Positions 18,328 through 26,752 of a DNA stretch of 64,000 bases are shown here, one piece after another. How positions within the stretch are numbered: position 1 is the stretch's first letter; each line of letters starts with the position of its first letter. Position numbers and translations under genes: made by a program. Below the pieces are notes generated by a model, which worked only from the letters and a program-made list of their open reading frames with translations, did no database searches and was not told where the DNA came from. Source of the stretch: Shimia sp. SK013 (GTDB lineage Bacteria > Pseudomonadota > Alphaproteobacteria > Rhodobacterales > Rhodobacteraceae); assembly GCF_001292625.1 (NCBI RefSeq), contig NZ_LAJH01000026.1:62001-126000 (forward strand). Reading direction: 5' to 3'.

Positions 18328-19108
18328 GGGCGGTGTCCTTGAGGAATGTGTTGATAAGCGCGGCGTAGGCCTCTGGCTTTTCGGCGCAGGGCAGGTGGCC
18401 TGTGCGGCGCATCAATTCCATGCGCGCTCCCGGGATCAGCCCGATGGTTTCGCGCACCAGATCGGGGGGCGTGGCACCGTCCTCGGCCCCTGCGATGCCC
18501 AGTGTGGAAAGGCGAAGGCCAGAGGTGGGTGTGTAAAAATCGGTGCCTTTGATGGCGGCGCAACAGCCCATGTAGCCCTCGGGCGGGGTGCTTTCGAACA
18601 TGGCTTTCCAATGGGCCAATTCAGGGCGGATCAGGAAATCACGGCTGAACCAGCGCTGCATTGTGGCGTCTGACAAAGCGGTGAGGCCGTCTTTGCGCAC
18701 CTGTTCGATGCGGTCGTCCCAGAGTTTTGGGGATCCGATTTTGGCTGCCGTGTTGGAAAGCACCATGGCGCGCACCAAATCGAGGCGTTTGACGGCCAAG
18801 CCTTGTGCCACCATGCCACCAATCGACAGGCCGACAACCAAGGCGTCTTTTATTTTGAGATGATCCAGCAAGGCCTCGGCGTCTTTGACAAGTGTGCCCA
18901 TGGAATAAGGCGCGGGCGGCACGTCGGTTTCGCCGTGACCGCGCATATCATAGCGGATGATGCGCAGGCCGTCTGTCAGGTGCGGCAGGATCGGGTCCCA
19001 AAGGCCCATTGTTGTGCCGAGCGAATTGACAAAAAGGACTGGCGCACCGGAAGGGTCGCCGTCTTCGCGGTAGTGCACGGAAATCCCGTTGAGATTGGCG
19101 AGGGGCAT
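18320..19108 (-). CDS. Alpha/beta hydrolase, 3-oxoadipate enol-lactonase-like (PcaD family)
   Basis: A 262-residue alpha/beta hydrolase closest in pattern to PcaD, which opens 3-oxoadipate enol-lactone in the protocatechuate/catechol pathway. Visible are VNSLGTTMGLWDPILPHL, RYDMRGHGETDVP, GLSIGGMVAQGLA with the nucleophilic Ser at about 101, and the C-terminal GHLPCAEKPEAY with the catalytic His. No other pca genes are present, so involvement in aromatic degradation is only suggested by family. It starts immediately after the stop of the EEP gene and overlaps the next hydrolase by eight bases. Confidence 0.82.
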   Translation of the reverse strand: MPLANLNGISVHYREDGDPSGAPVLFVNSLGTTMGLWDPILPHLTDGLRIIRYDMRGHGETDVPPAPYSMGTLVKDAEALLDHLKIKDALVVGLSIGGMVAQGLAVKRLDLVRAMVLSNTAAKIGSPKLWDDRIEQVRKDGLTALSDATMQRWFSRDFLIRPELAHWKAMFESTPPEGYMGCCAAIKGTDFYTPTSGLRLSTLGIAGAEDGATPPDLVRETIGLIPGARMELMRRTGHLPCAEKPEAYAALINTFLKDTAHV

Positions 19109-20308
19109 TTAGGCGTCTTTCAAGCGGATATGGGCCATGATCTGACCGTGATCGGAGGCAAGTTTGTTGTAAGGGGCTTCGGCGTGGCTTCCGTCGGTGA
19201 GGTGGTCGTTGAGAACCGAGAAATATTCCATCTCGCCAATAGTTTGCGGGCTGTCGGGCTGGAAGTGGCGTGACAGATAGATCTGGTCGATGCTTTCGTA
19301 AACGCCTCCGAAGGCCGTTGTGTAGACCATGTCGCGCATGGATTTGCGCACAAACAGCGATTCCGCCGAAGTCAGGCGGACCTTGTTGACCGCGTCTTGG
19401 ATGATGTCGTTTTCTTCGCGGCTATACCTGTCGGCGCCGTGTTTGGCATCGTGGCGCAGCATCCACGAATAATTGCGGAAGGGCACCTCGCCGGAAATGA
19501 TTTCGGAGCTGACCGCGTGTTCGCCGTCGTTGAAGTCGCCCATGACCATGACAGGGTGGCCCGCCTCCAACTCTTCTACGATGGCGCGGCGCAGCACCCA
19601 TGCCTCGGCCATGCGGCGCAACGCGGCGCGCATTGCGCCCATTGCGCGCCCAACAGCGTCGTAGTTGGCGAGATCGGCCTCGGGCGCGTGATCTGCACCA
19701 TCCGGGCGCGGGAATTCGCCAAGTTTGGATTTCAGATGGCAGTTGAAAACGGTGATCGTGGTCGTGTCGCTGACCGGAATGCGCGCCTTAAGGATTGGGC
19801 GAGAGAGGCGAGACACGCGATAGTGGCCGCCGTCCTCACCAGTGAGTTCGCGGAACGGGATGTCCAGTGGCTCTGGCAGGTTCTGGATGATCTCGGGCGT
19901 GCCGACAAAGCCAAAGCGCGACAGGATCGCGACGCCGGGGCGACGGTTGCCCGGGGTGCCGGTGTCATTGGAGTTGGGGGCCACAAAAAGGCCGCCAGTG
20001 CCATATGGCGTGTAACCGAGTTTGCGAAAGATCGCTTTGCGATGGTAGCGTTTTGATTTGTCAGGGATCACGGCATCATTTGACGCCTCGCCAATGCGGT
20101 CGGCCTCGGCAATCACATCTCGCAGAGCGTCTTCTTCGAAGATTTCCTGAAAGCCGACGATGTCAGCGTCCATCGAGAAGAGTTGGCTGGCGGTCCAGTC
20201 TTCCTTCCACGCGTATTCCTCGGGCGTGTAGGATTGGAAGGTGTAGTATTCCTGATCCGCGCCGATGAGGTTTTTGACGTTGAAAGAAGCGATTGTGAAA
20301 CGGGTCAT
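19109..20308 (-). CDS. Endonuclease/exonuclease/phosphatase (EEP) family protein
   Basis: A 399-residue protein of the DNase I/EEP fold. The metal- and phosphate-binding blocks are FNVKNL (about 9-14), GFQEIFEED (Glu near 55), NCHLKSK (about 183-189), GDFNDGEHA (about 257-265) and the C-terminal SDHGQIMAH (about 382-390). Members act on nucleic acids, phosphoinositides or other phosphodiesters; no signal peptide is visible so it is probably cytoplasmic. An ACAGGACAG leader precedes ATG 20308. It lies between threonine dehydratase and the PcaD-like gene, an unusual place, and its substrate is not evident. Confidence 0.85.
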   Translation of the reverse strand: MTRFTIASFNVKNLIGADQEYYTFQSYTPEEYAWKEDWTASQLFSMDADIVGFQEIFEEDALRDVIAEADRIGEASNDAVIPDKSKRYHRKAIFRKLGYTPYGTGGLFVAPNSNDTGTPGNRRPGVAILSRFGFVGTPEIIQNLPEPLDIPFRELTGEDGGHYRVSRLSRPILKARIPVSDTTTITVFNCHLKSKLGEFPRPDGADHAPEADLANYDAVGRAMGAMRAALRRMAEAWVLRRAIVEELEAGHPVMVMGDFNDGEHAVSSEIISGEVPFRNYSWMLRHDAKHGADRYSREENDIIQDAVNKVRLTSAESLFVRKSMRDMVYTTAFGGVYESIDQIYLSRHFQPDSPQTIGEMEYFSVLNDHLTDGSHAEAPYNKLASDHGQIMAHIRLKDA

Positions 20309-20337
20309 GTCACTGTCCTGTTGGGGCTGTCGTAGGG

Positions 20338-21312
20338 TCAGTCAAAGCGGGTGATGGCAGTGGCAAAAACGTCGGCGTCGACGTTGCCACCGGTACAGAC
20401 GGCCACAACTGCGTCGCCTTCGATTTTGTCACTGTGAAAGAGGGCTGCAGCCAAAGCGACGGCCCCGCCGGGCTCGACCACGATTTTCAACCGTTTGAAG
20501 GCCAGGGCCATCGCCCGCAATGCATCGTCTTCGCTGACCACCATGCCGGGGCCGCAAAGGCGCGACAGGATCGGGAAGGTTAAGTCGCCCGGTTGCGGCG
20601 TGATAATGGCATCGCAGAGTGAGTCGGATTGCGTCGGGTTGGACTGTATTGTGCCGGATGCGAGCGAGCGTGCGACGTCGTCAAAACCTTCGGGTTCAAC
20701 CGGACGGGCCCGCATTTCAGGGGCAACTGCTTCTAGCGCCAGCGCGATGCCGGATGTGAGGCCCCCACCGCCGCAACAGGCCAAAACGTCGCCAGAGGTC
20801 ACACCCAATTCCGCCGCCTGTTCCGCGATCTCAAGACCGGTGGTGCCTTGACCTGCAATCACCTGCGGTTCGTCATAAGGGCGGATCAGGGTCAGGTTGC
20901 GTTCTTCGGCGATTTTGCCGCCGACCGCTTCGCGGCTTTCACCGCCCGCGCGATCATAGAGCACCACCTCGGCGCCCAAAGCGCGGGTGTTGTCGATTTT
21001 CAAGTTGGGTGCGTTCTGCGGCATCACAATCACAGCCGGAGCGCCGTGCTGTGCTGCAGCCAAGGCCACGCCTTGGGCATGGTTGCCCGATGAATAGGCG
21101 ATGACGCCGCGTTTGCGGGTTGCTTCGTCAAGAGCGGACACTGCCGACCAACCTCCGCGGAATTTAAAGGACCCGGTGTGTTGCAGACATTCCGGTTTGA
21201 TCAAAACACGGCGGCCCGCGATGTCGTCCAGAAACGGAGACGTGAGCATCGGTGTGCGGCGGGCGTGGCCCTTGAGACGGTCAGCGGCGGCGCGGATCAT
21301 GTCGATATTCAT
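20338..21312 (-). CDS. Threonine/serine dehydratase (PLP-dependent)
   Basis: A 324-residue fold-type II PLP enzyme similar to catabolic threonine dehydratase/serine racemase. PLP lysine in HTGSFKFRGG (about residue 50), SSGNHAQGVALAA at about 75-87 and the phosphate-binding glycine loop CCGGGGLTSG at about 180-189. It deaminates threonine or serine to 2-oxobutyrate or pyruvate. It lacks the C-terminal ACT regulatory domain of biosynthetic IlvA. ATG 21312 has GGAAA six bases ahead; an in-frame TTG four codons upstream is less likely. Located within the hydrolase run directly after the alpha/beta hydrolase. Confidence 0.88.
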   Translation of the reverse strand: MNIDMIRAAADRLKGHARRTPMLTSPFLDDIAGRRVLIKPECLQHTGSFKFRGGWSAVSALDEATRKRGVIAYSSGNHAQGVALAAAQHGAPAVIVMPQNAPNLKIDNTRALGAEVVLYDRAGGESREAVGGKIAEERNLTLIRPYDEPQVIAGQGTTGLEIAEQAAELGVTSGDVLACCGGGGLTSGIALALEAVAPEMRARPVEPEGFDDVARSLASGTIQSNPTQSDSLCDAIITPQPGDLTFPILSRLCGPGMVVSEDDALRAMALAFKRLKIVVEPGGAVALAAALFHSDKIEGDAVVAVCTGGNVDADVFATAITRFD

Positions 21313-21324
21313 GAGCGTTTCCAA

Positions 21325-22155
21325 TCAAGTAAGCTGTTGGGTCCAATCGTTTAGAACTTTGACGGCCTCTGGTTCATCCAGAAAAGGGACATGGCCGCGA
21401 TTGGCGATTTCGACGGCCAGCATGGGTTGGCGGTTTTGCATTTCTGCAAAGGTTTCTGGCGATAGGATATCGGAGTTGGCGCCCCGGATCACTGCAAGCG
21501 GCAGACCTTTGAGGGCATCCAGCAAAGGCCAGAGATCCGGCTGGGGACCGCGGGGGTCAAATTGGGACAGCACGGCGTTGCGCAATTTGGGGTCGTAATT
21601 GATGGTAAGTCCGTCAGGTGTTTGGATAAAGTGTTTCTCAACTTCTTCGCGCCAACGGCTGGCAGGCACGCCGTCAAAACCTGGCACCCGCTGGGCAAAT
21701 GCGGCGGCGGCCGCGTCATGGGTTTTCCAGATCGGATTTCGGCCGATAAACACCAGAATTATTTCCAGCCCGCTGGTTTCGATTTTTGGCCCCACGTCGT
21801 TGAAACAGACTCCGGTAAGCCGATCGCGCGCGGTGTTGGCCAAATGTAGGGCAAGCAGACCGCCGCGTGAGGTGCCAAGGATGGCAGCCTTTTCAAGTCC
21901 GAGATGGTCGAGCAGTTCGAGCGCGTCCTGCGCTTCGCGGTCGATGGAATAGGTCGCGAAATCCTCGGCCCATTCCGATTTGCCGCGCCCACGATAATCC
22001 ATCCGGATTACGCGCGCATCGCGAAGGGCAGGAAGCGCGTAATCGAAATCGGTGCTGTTGCGGGTCAGACCAGCAAGGCAGAGCACCGCGGGGCCGTCGC
22101 CACCGGTGTCGTCATAGTAAATCGAAAGGCCGTCAGAGGTTGTGAATGTGGGCAT
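21325..22155 (-). CDS. Alpha/beta hydrolase
   Basis: A 276-residue alpha/beta hydrolase. LCLAGLTRNSTDFDYALPAL replaces the usual HG oxyanion motif; RMDYRGRGKSEWA follows; GTSRGGLLALHLA holds the nucleophilic Ser at about residue 99; the catalytic His is in NRGHVPFLDEPEAV near the C terminus. The frame is open into the upstream gene, but ATG 22155 lies four bases past the dehalogenase stop and gives the domain its natural N terminus. Second gene of the six-gene minus-strand run; specificity unknown. Confidence 0.82.
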   Translation of the reverse strand: MPTFTTSDGLSIYYDDTGGDGPAVLCLAGLTRNSTDFDYALPALRDARVIRMDYRGRGKSEWAEDFATYSIDREAQDALELLDHLGLEKAAILGTSRGGLLALHLANTARDRLTGVCFNDVGPKIETSGLEIILVFIGRNPIWKTHDAAAAAFAQRVPGFDGVPASRWREEVEKHFIQTPDGLTINYDPKLRNAVLSQFDPRGPQPDLWPLLDALKGLPLAVIRGANSDILSPETFAEMQNRQPMLAVEIANRGHVPFLDEPEAVKVLNDWTQQLT

Positions 22156-22159
22156 GGGA

Positions 22160-22843
22160 TTACTTTGCGTGGTTGGGGATGGACGTGAGGTCGGACAAGA
22201 CAACTGCGGGTGTCCAAGGCATGCGATCTACTGGTTCGTTGGCGCGATTGACCCAAGCAGTTTTAAAGCCGTATCCGGTTGCGCAGGCCGCGTCCCAGCC
22301 GTTTGATGATACAAAAAGCACCTCGTCGCGCGCACACCCGAAGCGTTTGGTGACAAGTTCGTAGACCACGTCCGCAGGTTTGAAGATACCAACGCTCTCG
22401 ACGCTTAACACATCATCCAGAAATTCCTGCACGCCTGCGCTTTGGACCGCGCCATCGAGCATGTCGGGCGAACCGTTGGACAGAATCGCAGTGTTCATGC
22501 CGCGGGCTTTGAGATCGGCCAGCATTTGCGGCACCTCAGGATAGGCTGTCAGTTCCCAGTAAAGCGCGAGAAGGCGTTCGCGCAGCTCGGCGTCACCGTC
22601 CAGACCGGAGGCTTCGAGCGCCCAGTCCAGACCGTTCTGCGTGACTTCCCAGAAATCGGCGTGGGCGCTGGAAACCGCGCGCAGCCATGTGTATTGCAGC
22701 TGTTTCAGACGCCAGTCATTGGCAACTTTGGTCCAGTGTTTGGCAAAGGCGTCGCGTCCCGGTTCAGAGGCAGCTTCGCGTGCGGCGGCGGCCACGTCAA
22801 AGAGCGTGCCGTAAGCATCAAAGATGCAGGTGGTGATGGCCAT
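22160..22843 (-). CDS. Haloacid dehalogenase, type II
   Basis: A 227-residue HAD-superfamily hydrolase that hydrolyses (S)-2-haloacids to (R)-2-hydroxyacids. The nucleophile Asp9 is in FDAYGTLFD; the Ser-Asn pair is in ILSNGSPDML (about 117-126), Lys is in GIFKPADVVYE, and SSNGWDAACATGYG with the WDA signature of type II dehalogenases is near 176-189. It is the first gene of the six-gene run, with GGAGGATCAC before ATG 22843. The WDA and DAYGTLFD motifs favour a real L-2-haloacid dehalogenase over a generic HAD phosphatase. Confidence 0.88.
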   Translation of the reverse strand: MAITTCIFDAYGTLFDVAAAAREAASEPGRDAFAKHWTKVANDWRLKQLQYTWLRAVSSAHADFWEVTQNGLDWALEASGLDGDAELRERLLALYWELTAYPEVPQMLADLKARGMNTAILSNGSPDMLDGAVQSAGVQEFLDDVLSVESVGIFKPADVVYELVTKRFGCARDEVLFVSSNGWDAACATGYGFKTAWVNRANEPVDRMPWTPAVVLSDLTSIPNHAK

Positions 22844-22982
22844 GTGATCCTCCCGTTTGGGCGCAGAGTGGCAGGTTTCATGTGGGTCGAAAAGGGGCGT
22901 TTGCCATTTGGCGGCGGCGACTTTAGGGTGCGCGCTTTATGAGCCCCGGAAGGGGCGGGTTTATTCGGAGATGGGACAGGCC

Positions 22983-23411
22983 ATGACAGCCGCAAAATCG
23001 GGCGATACGGTTCGCATTCACTACACAGGTACCTTGAGCGACGGGTCGGTTTTTGACAGCTCGGAAGAGCGTGATCCGCTTGAGTTTACACTGGGTTCCG
23101 GTCAGGTGATCCCGGGGTTTGATAATGCAGTGGACGGCATGAGCGTGGGGGACAAAAAAGTGTCTGAGATCCCGGCGGAGCAGGCCTATGGCCCGCGTTC
23201 GGACGACGCCATGCAGGACGTGCCACGTGAACAGATCCCGGCGGAAATTCCGCTTGAGGTTGGTTTGCAGCTGCAAATGCAAGCGCCGACTGGTCAGGTC
23301 GTGCCCGTTACTGTGGTTGAGATCACGGACGAAACCGTCAAGTTGGACGCCAATCATATGCTGGCTGGTAAAGATCTGACGTTTGCGATTGAGCTGGTGT
23401 CGATCAACTGA
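22983..23411 (+). CDS. FKBP-type peptidyl-prolyl isomerase (SlyD-like)
   Basis: A 142-residue cytosolic FKBP. The core YTGTLSDGSVFDSSEERDPL and LGSGQVIPGFDNAVDGMSVGDKK are the FKBP active-site segments; the insert AYGPRSDDAMQDVPREQIP matches the insert-in-flap domain of SlyD-type chaperone isomerases. It lacks the histidine-rich metal-binding tail of E. coli SlyD. ATG 22983 was preferred; ATG 22971 four codons upstream is possible. Divergent from the dehalogenase gene and followed by a strong terminator. Confidence 0.9.
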   Translation: MTAAKSGDTVRIHYTGTLSDGSVFDSSEERDPLEFTLGSGQVIPGFDNAVDGMSVGDKKVSEIPAEQAYGPRSDDAMQDVPREQIPAEIPLEVGLQLQMQAPTGQVVPVTVVEITDETVKLDANHMLAGKDLTFAIELVSIN

Positions 23412-23433
23412 TCTGACCGCATACTCTAGATTG

Positions 23434-23466
23434 AAAGCCCGCCCGTCGTTTGGCGGGCTTTTTCTT
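23434..23466 (+). terminator. Rho-independent terminator after FKBP gene
   Basis: AAAGCCCGCC at 23434-23443 and GGCGGGCTTT at 23452-23461 form a perfect ten-base-pair stem with an eight-base loop, followed by further T residues. Confidence 0.9.
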
Positions 23467-23508
23467 TGCGCGTGGGGCCGCTAGCTTTGGTGCAACGGGA
23501 GGTGCGAG

Positions 23509-24582
23509 ATGGATATTATGACACGGCTGGGCTTGAAGTGGCCAATTCTCCAAGCGCCGATGGCGGGAGTATCAACGCCCCAGATGGCGGCAGCAGTAAG
23601 CAATGCTGGCGGATTGGGGGCGCTGGGCCTTGGTGCTGCTGGCGTCGCAGTCGCGCGTGACATGTTGCGGGCAACTCGGACGCTGACGGACAAGCCTGTG
23701 AATGCCAATGTGTTTTGCCACGCGCCAGCGGTGCGGGACGCGGCCAAGGAAGCCGCGTGGATTGACGCACTGCGCCCGACGTTTGCAAGACTTGGTGTTG
23801 AGCCGCCTGATGCGCTGGACGAAATTTATCAATCGTTCGTGCAGGATCGGCGGATGATGGACATGCTGTTGCAAGAGCGTCCGGGTGTGGTGAGTTTGCA
23901 TTTTGGACTGCCGGATGCGGGTTGGATTGCGGAGCTTCAGGCCGAGGGCAATCTGGTGTTTGCCAGCGCGACATCTGTGGCAGAGGGCGAGGCGTGTGTT
24001 GCAGCTGGCGTGGACGCGGTTGTGGCGCAGGGGATTGAGGCAGGCGGGCATCGCGGGGTGTTTGATCCTGCAGCGCCGGATGCACAGATGTCGACGTTGG
24101 CCTTGGTGGCAGACTTGCACGCCGCGCTGGAGGTGCCAGTGATCGCGGCTGGCGGGCTGATGGACGGCAAGGACGTGGCGCGGGTTTTATCGGCGGGGGC
24201 GGTGGCTGCGCAGCTGGGGACAGCGTTCATCGACGCGGATGAAACGGCGGCGGATGACGCATACCGAAAAGCGTTGCGCGCCCCCAAGGCGCACCCGACC
24301 GTCATGACTCGTGCTATCTCAGGTCGTGCCGCGCGGTGTTTGAGTAATCATTTTGTTGCGTTGGGCGCGGCTCTGGGGCCAGAGAATGCGCCAGCGTATC
24401 CGGTAGCGTATGACGCGGGCAAAGCGTTAAACGCGGCGGCCAAGGCGGTTGATGAAACCGGATATGGAGCGCAGTGGGCAGGCATCGGCGCAGCGCAGGT
24501 GCGCGGCGGATCGGCAACCCAAATTTTGCAAGAGATCGGAGCAGAGCTGCGGGCAGCTTGTCCAAGCGGAGCGCCCCAATAG
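23509..24582 (+). CDS. Nitronate monooxygenase family flavoprotein
   Basis: A 357-residue FMN-dependent TIM-barrel enzyme that oxidises alkyl nitronates such as propionate 3-nitronate, thought to be a detoxification function. Features are PILQAPMAGVSTPQMAAAVSNAGGLGALG at the N terminus, GIEAGGHRG near residue 180, VPVIAAGGLMDGKDVARVLSAGA at about 208-230 and LGTAFIDADE. The start ATG 23509 follows GGGAGGTGCGAG. It is convergent with fabI. The family also includes FabK-like enoyl reductases, but the 2-nitropropane dioxygenase motifs fit better and a true fabI is adjacent. Confidence 0.88.
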   Translation: MDIMTRLGLKWPILQAPMAGVSTPQMAAAVSNAGGLGALGLGAAGVAVARDMLRATRTLTDKPVNANVFCHAPAVRDAAKEAAWIDALRPTFARLGVEPPDALDEIYQSFVQDRRMMDMLLQERPGVVSLHFGLPDAGWIAELQAEGNLVFASATSVAEGEACVAAGVDAVVAQGIEAGGHRGVFDPAAPDAQMSTLALVADLHAALEVPVIAAGGLMDGKDVARVLSAGAVAAQLGTAFIDADETAADDAYRKALRAPKAHPTVMTRAISGRAARCLSNHFVALGAALGPENAPAYPVAYDAGKALNAAAKAVDETGYGAQWAGIGAAQVRGGSATQILQEIGAELRAACPSGAPQ

Positions 24583-24599
24583 AGGCGCCCCAAGTTGGA

Positions 24600-25391
24600 T
24601 CAGAGGTTTTCCGGCTGAGGCATGCCGAGTACGTGGTAGCCACCATCCACCCGAAGGATTTCGCCCGTGGTGCAAGCGCCTGCGTCAGAGGCCAGATAAA
24701 CCGCAGTGCCGCCGACGGCTTCCAGCGTGGCATTGACGCGCAGCGGCGCGTTTTGCTCGGTTTGGCGGAACGTTTTGCGCGCACCACCGATCACGGCTCC
24801 GGCCAGTGTTTTCATGGGGCCGGGTGAGATTGCGTTTACACGGATGCCGTCAGGGCCAAGGTCGTTGGCCAGATAACGCGTGGCACTTTCAAGGGCGGCT
24901 TTGGCAACGCCCATGACATTGTAAAACGGTGTTACGCGGTTGGCGCCTTGGTAGGTCAGCGTCAGGATGGTTCCGCCATTTTCCGCCATCATCGGGTGCG
25001 CGCGACGCGCCACTTCGATCAGAGAATAGCAAGAGATATCCAGCGAATTTTTGAAGTTGGCACGCGTCGTGTCGACAAAGCGGCCGGAAAGCTCGTTCTT
25101 GTCGGAATAGGCAATCGCGTGAACAAGAAAGTCGATTGTGGGCCACTTGTCGGACAACTCGTCAAACGCGCGGTCCAATGAGGCGTCATCGCTGACGTCG
25201 GCGTCCACGAGAAACTCGCTGCCGAGACTTGCGGCCAGTGGGGCCACGCGTTTGCCAAAGGCCTCACCTTGATAGGTGAAGGCCAGTTCGGCGCCTGCTT
25301 CGTGCATCGCCTTGGCGATGCCCCATGCAATCGAGCGCTCATTGGCGACGCCCATAATCAGGCCGCGTTTGCCCTGCAGTGTTTTTGACAT
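24600..25391 (-). CDS. fabI: Enoyl-[acyl-carrier-protein] reductase FabI
   Basis: NADH-dependent reductase for the last step of each fatty-acid elongation cycle; short-chain dehydrogenase fold. The 263-residue protein has the cofactor motif GVANERSIAWGIA at 14-26 and the active-site residues Tyr147 (TYQGAN), Tyr157 and Lys164 in YNVMGVAK, the triclosan-target arrangement. The start ATG 25391 (MSKTLQGKRG) fits family N termini; the longer open frame upstream is not homologous. It starts seven bases after the fabB stop, so fabB-fabI form an operon. Confidence 0.96.
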   Translation of the reverse strand: MSKTLQGKRGLIMGVANERSIAWGIAKAMHEAGAELAFTYQGEAFGKRVAPLAASLGSEFLVDADVSDDASLDRAFDELSDKWPTIDFLVHAIAYSDKNELSGRFVDTTRANFKNSLDISCYSLIEVARRAHPMMAENGGTILTLTYQGANRVTPFYNVMGVAKAALESATRYLANDLGPDGIRVNAISPGPMKTLAGAVIGGARKTFRQTEQNAPLRVNATLEAVGGTAVYLASDAGACTTGEILRVDGGYHVLGMPQPENL

Positions 25392-25398
25392 GTCTTGG

Positions 25399-26628
25399 TT
25401 ATCCCTTGAACTTCGACAGCAGCATCGAGCCATTGGTGCCACCAAAGCCAAAGCTGTTTGTCATCACCGTATCAAGACCGGCGTTTTCAATTGTTTTTGT
25501 TGCAATTTCGTCCGGGTTAATCGCCGGATCAAGTGTGTCGACGTTGATTGATGGCGTGATGAAATCCCCATCCAGCATCAACAGGCAGAAGATGGCCTCC
25601 AGAGCGCCAGCAGCGCCTTGCGCGTGGCCGGTCATAGATTTTGTCGAGGAAATGGGCGGTGTGCTGCCTTCGCCGAACACGCGGCGGACGGCTTGAACTT
25701 CGCCAACGTCGCCGACTGGCGTCGAGGTGCCGTGTGCGTTGATGTAGCTGACCTTGCGGCCTTCGGGCAGGGTGGCGGTTGCCAGACGCATGGCGCGCTC
25801 GCCGCCTTCGCCGCTGGGCGCGACCATGTCATGGCCGTCCGACGTTGCGGCAAAGCCGGTGACTTCGGCGTAGATTTTTGCGCCGCGCGCCTGCGCATGT
25901 TCTAGGTCTTCCAGCACGACAATGCCGCCGCCGCCGGAAATCACAAAGCCGTCGCGGTTTTCGTCAAACGCACGAGAGGCTTTTTCGGGGGTGTCGTTAT
26001 ACTTGCTGCTCATGGCGCCCATAGCGTCAAACAGGCAGCTGAGCGTCCAGTCGAGCTCTTCGCCGCCGCCGGCGAACATCACGTCTTGCTTACCCATCAT
26101 GATTTGCTCTGCCGCGTTGCCGATGCAATGCAGCGAAGTCGAGCAAGCCGAGGTGATCGAGTAGTTGATGCCCTTGATCTTGAACGCCGTGGCGAGGTTG
26201 GCGGAAATTGTCGAGCTCATGCATTTTGGCACTGCAAACGGGCCGATGCGTTTGGTGGCGCCGGTTTTGAGCACGGTTTGGTGGGCGGTCAGCATGGCCG
26301 AAGTCGATGGCCCACCGGAGCCAGCCACAAGGCCCGTGCGTTCGTTCACGACCAGGTCTTCGTCGAGACCCGCGTCGGCAATCGCCTGTTGCATGGCGAT
26401 ATGGGCGTAAGCAGCACCAGCGCCCATGAAGCGCAGCGCGCGCTTGTCGACGTGTTCTTTCACGTCGATGTCGATGTGGCCCGCGATCTGACTGCGGAAC
26501 CCGTGTTCGGCCATTTCCGCGCTGGCGGAAATGCCGGACTTGCCCACTTTGAGCGAGGCGGTGACTTCTTCGGCATTGGTGCCGATTGAGGAAACGATAC
26601 CCAGTCCGGTAACGACGACGCGACGCAT
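25399..26628 (-). CDS. fabB: Beta-ketoacyl-ACP synthase I FabB
   Basis: Condensing enzyme needed for unsaturated fatty-acid elongation together with FabA. In 409 residues the catalytic triad is clear: Cys162 in SACSTS, His299 in NAHGTSTPVGD and His335 in TGHAQGAAG, with Lys330 in STKS. GFGGTNGSMLLSKF closes the C terminus. It is followed closely by fabI. Upstream on the same strand lies a hairpin and then a crotonase gene rather than fabA directly, so fabB probably has its own promoter between 26630 and 26712. Confidence 0.95.
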   Translation of the reverse strand: MRRVVVTGLGIVSSIGTNAEEVTASLKVGKSGISASAEMAEHGFRSQIAGHIDIDVKEHVDKRALRFMGAGAAYAHIAMQQAIADAGLDEDLVVNERTGLVAGSGGPSTSAMLTAHQTVLKTGATKRIGPFAVPKCMSSTISANLATAFKIKGINYSITSACSTSLHCIGNAAEQIMMGKQDVMFAGGGEELDWTLSCLFDAMGAMSSKYNDTPEKASRAFDENRDGFVISGGGGIVVLEDLEHAQARGAKIYAEVTGFAATSDGHDMVAPSGEGGERAMRLATATLPEGRKVSYINAHGTSTPVGDVGEVQAVRRVFGEGSTPPISSTKSMTGHAQGAAGALEAIFCLLMLDGDFITPSINVDTLDPAINPDEIATKTIENAGLDTVMTNSFGFGGTNGSMLLSKFKG

Positions 26629-26712
26629 GTGCGCTCTCCCTTAGATGTGTTGAGCACTATGTAGGGGATATAGGCGTACAGACGCAAGCTATGGTGTTGC
26701 TGGAGGGCGGGA

Positions 26713-26745
26713 TTGAGCAGGGACCTTGTGGCTGTCCCTGCTCAA
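26713..26745 (-). terminator. Perfect 12-bp hairpin between crotonase gene and fabB
   Basis: TTGAGCAGGGAC (26713-26724) and GTCCCTGCTCAA (26734-26745) are perfect inverted repeats around a nine-base loop, starting eight bases downstream of the crotonase stop on the minus strand. There is no U tract, so it may be a weak terminator, a processing or stabilising hairpin, or an operator for fabB. Confidence 0.55.
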
Positions 26746-26752
26746 AGGCCAC

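Noticed and set aside
23509-24582. Reading the nitronate monooxygenase gene as fabK
   Set aside because: FabK shares the fold, but the 2-nitropropane dioxygenase motifs fit better and fabI is present right beside it.
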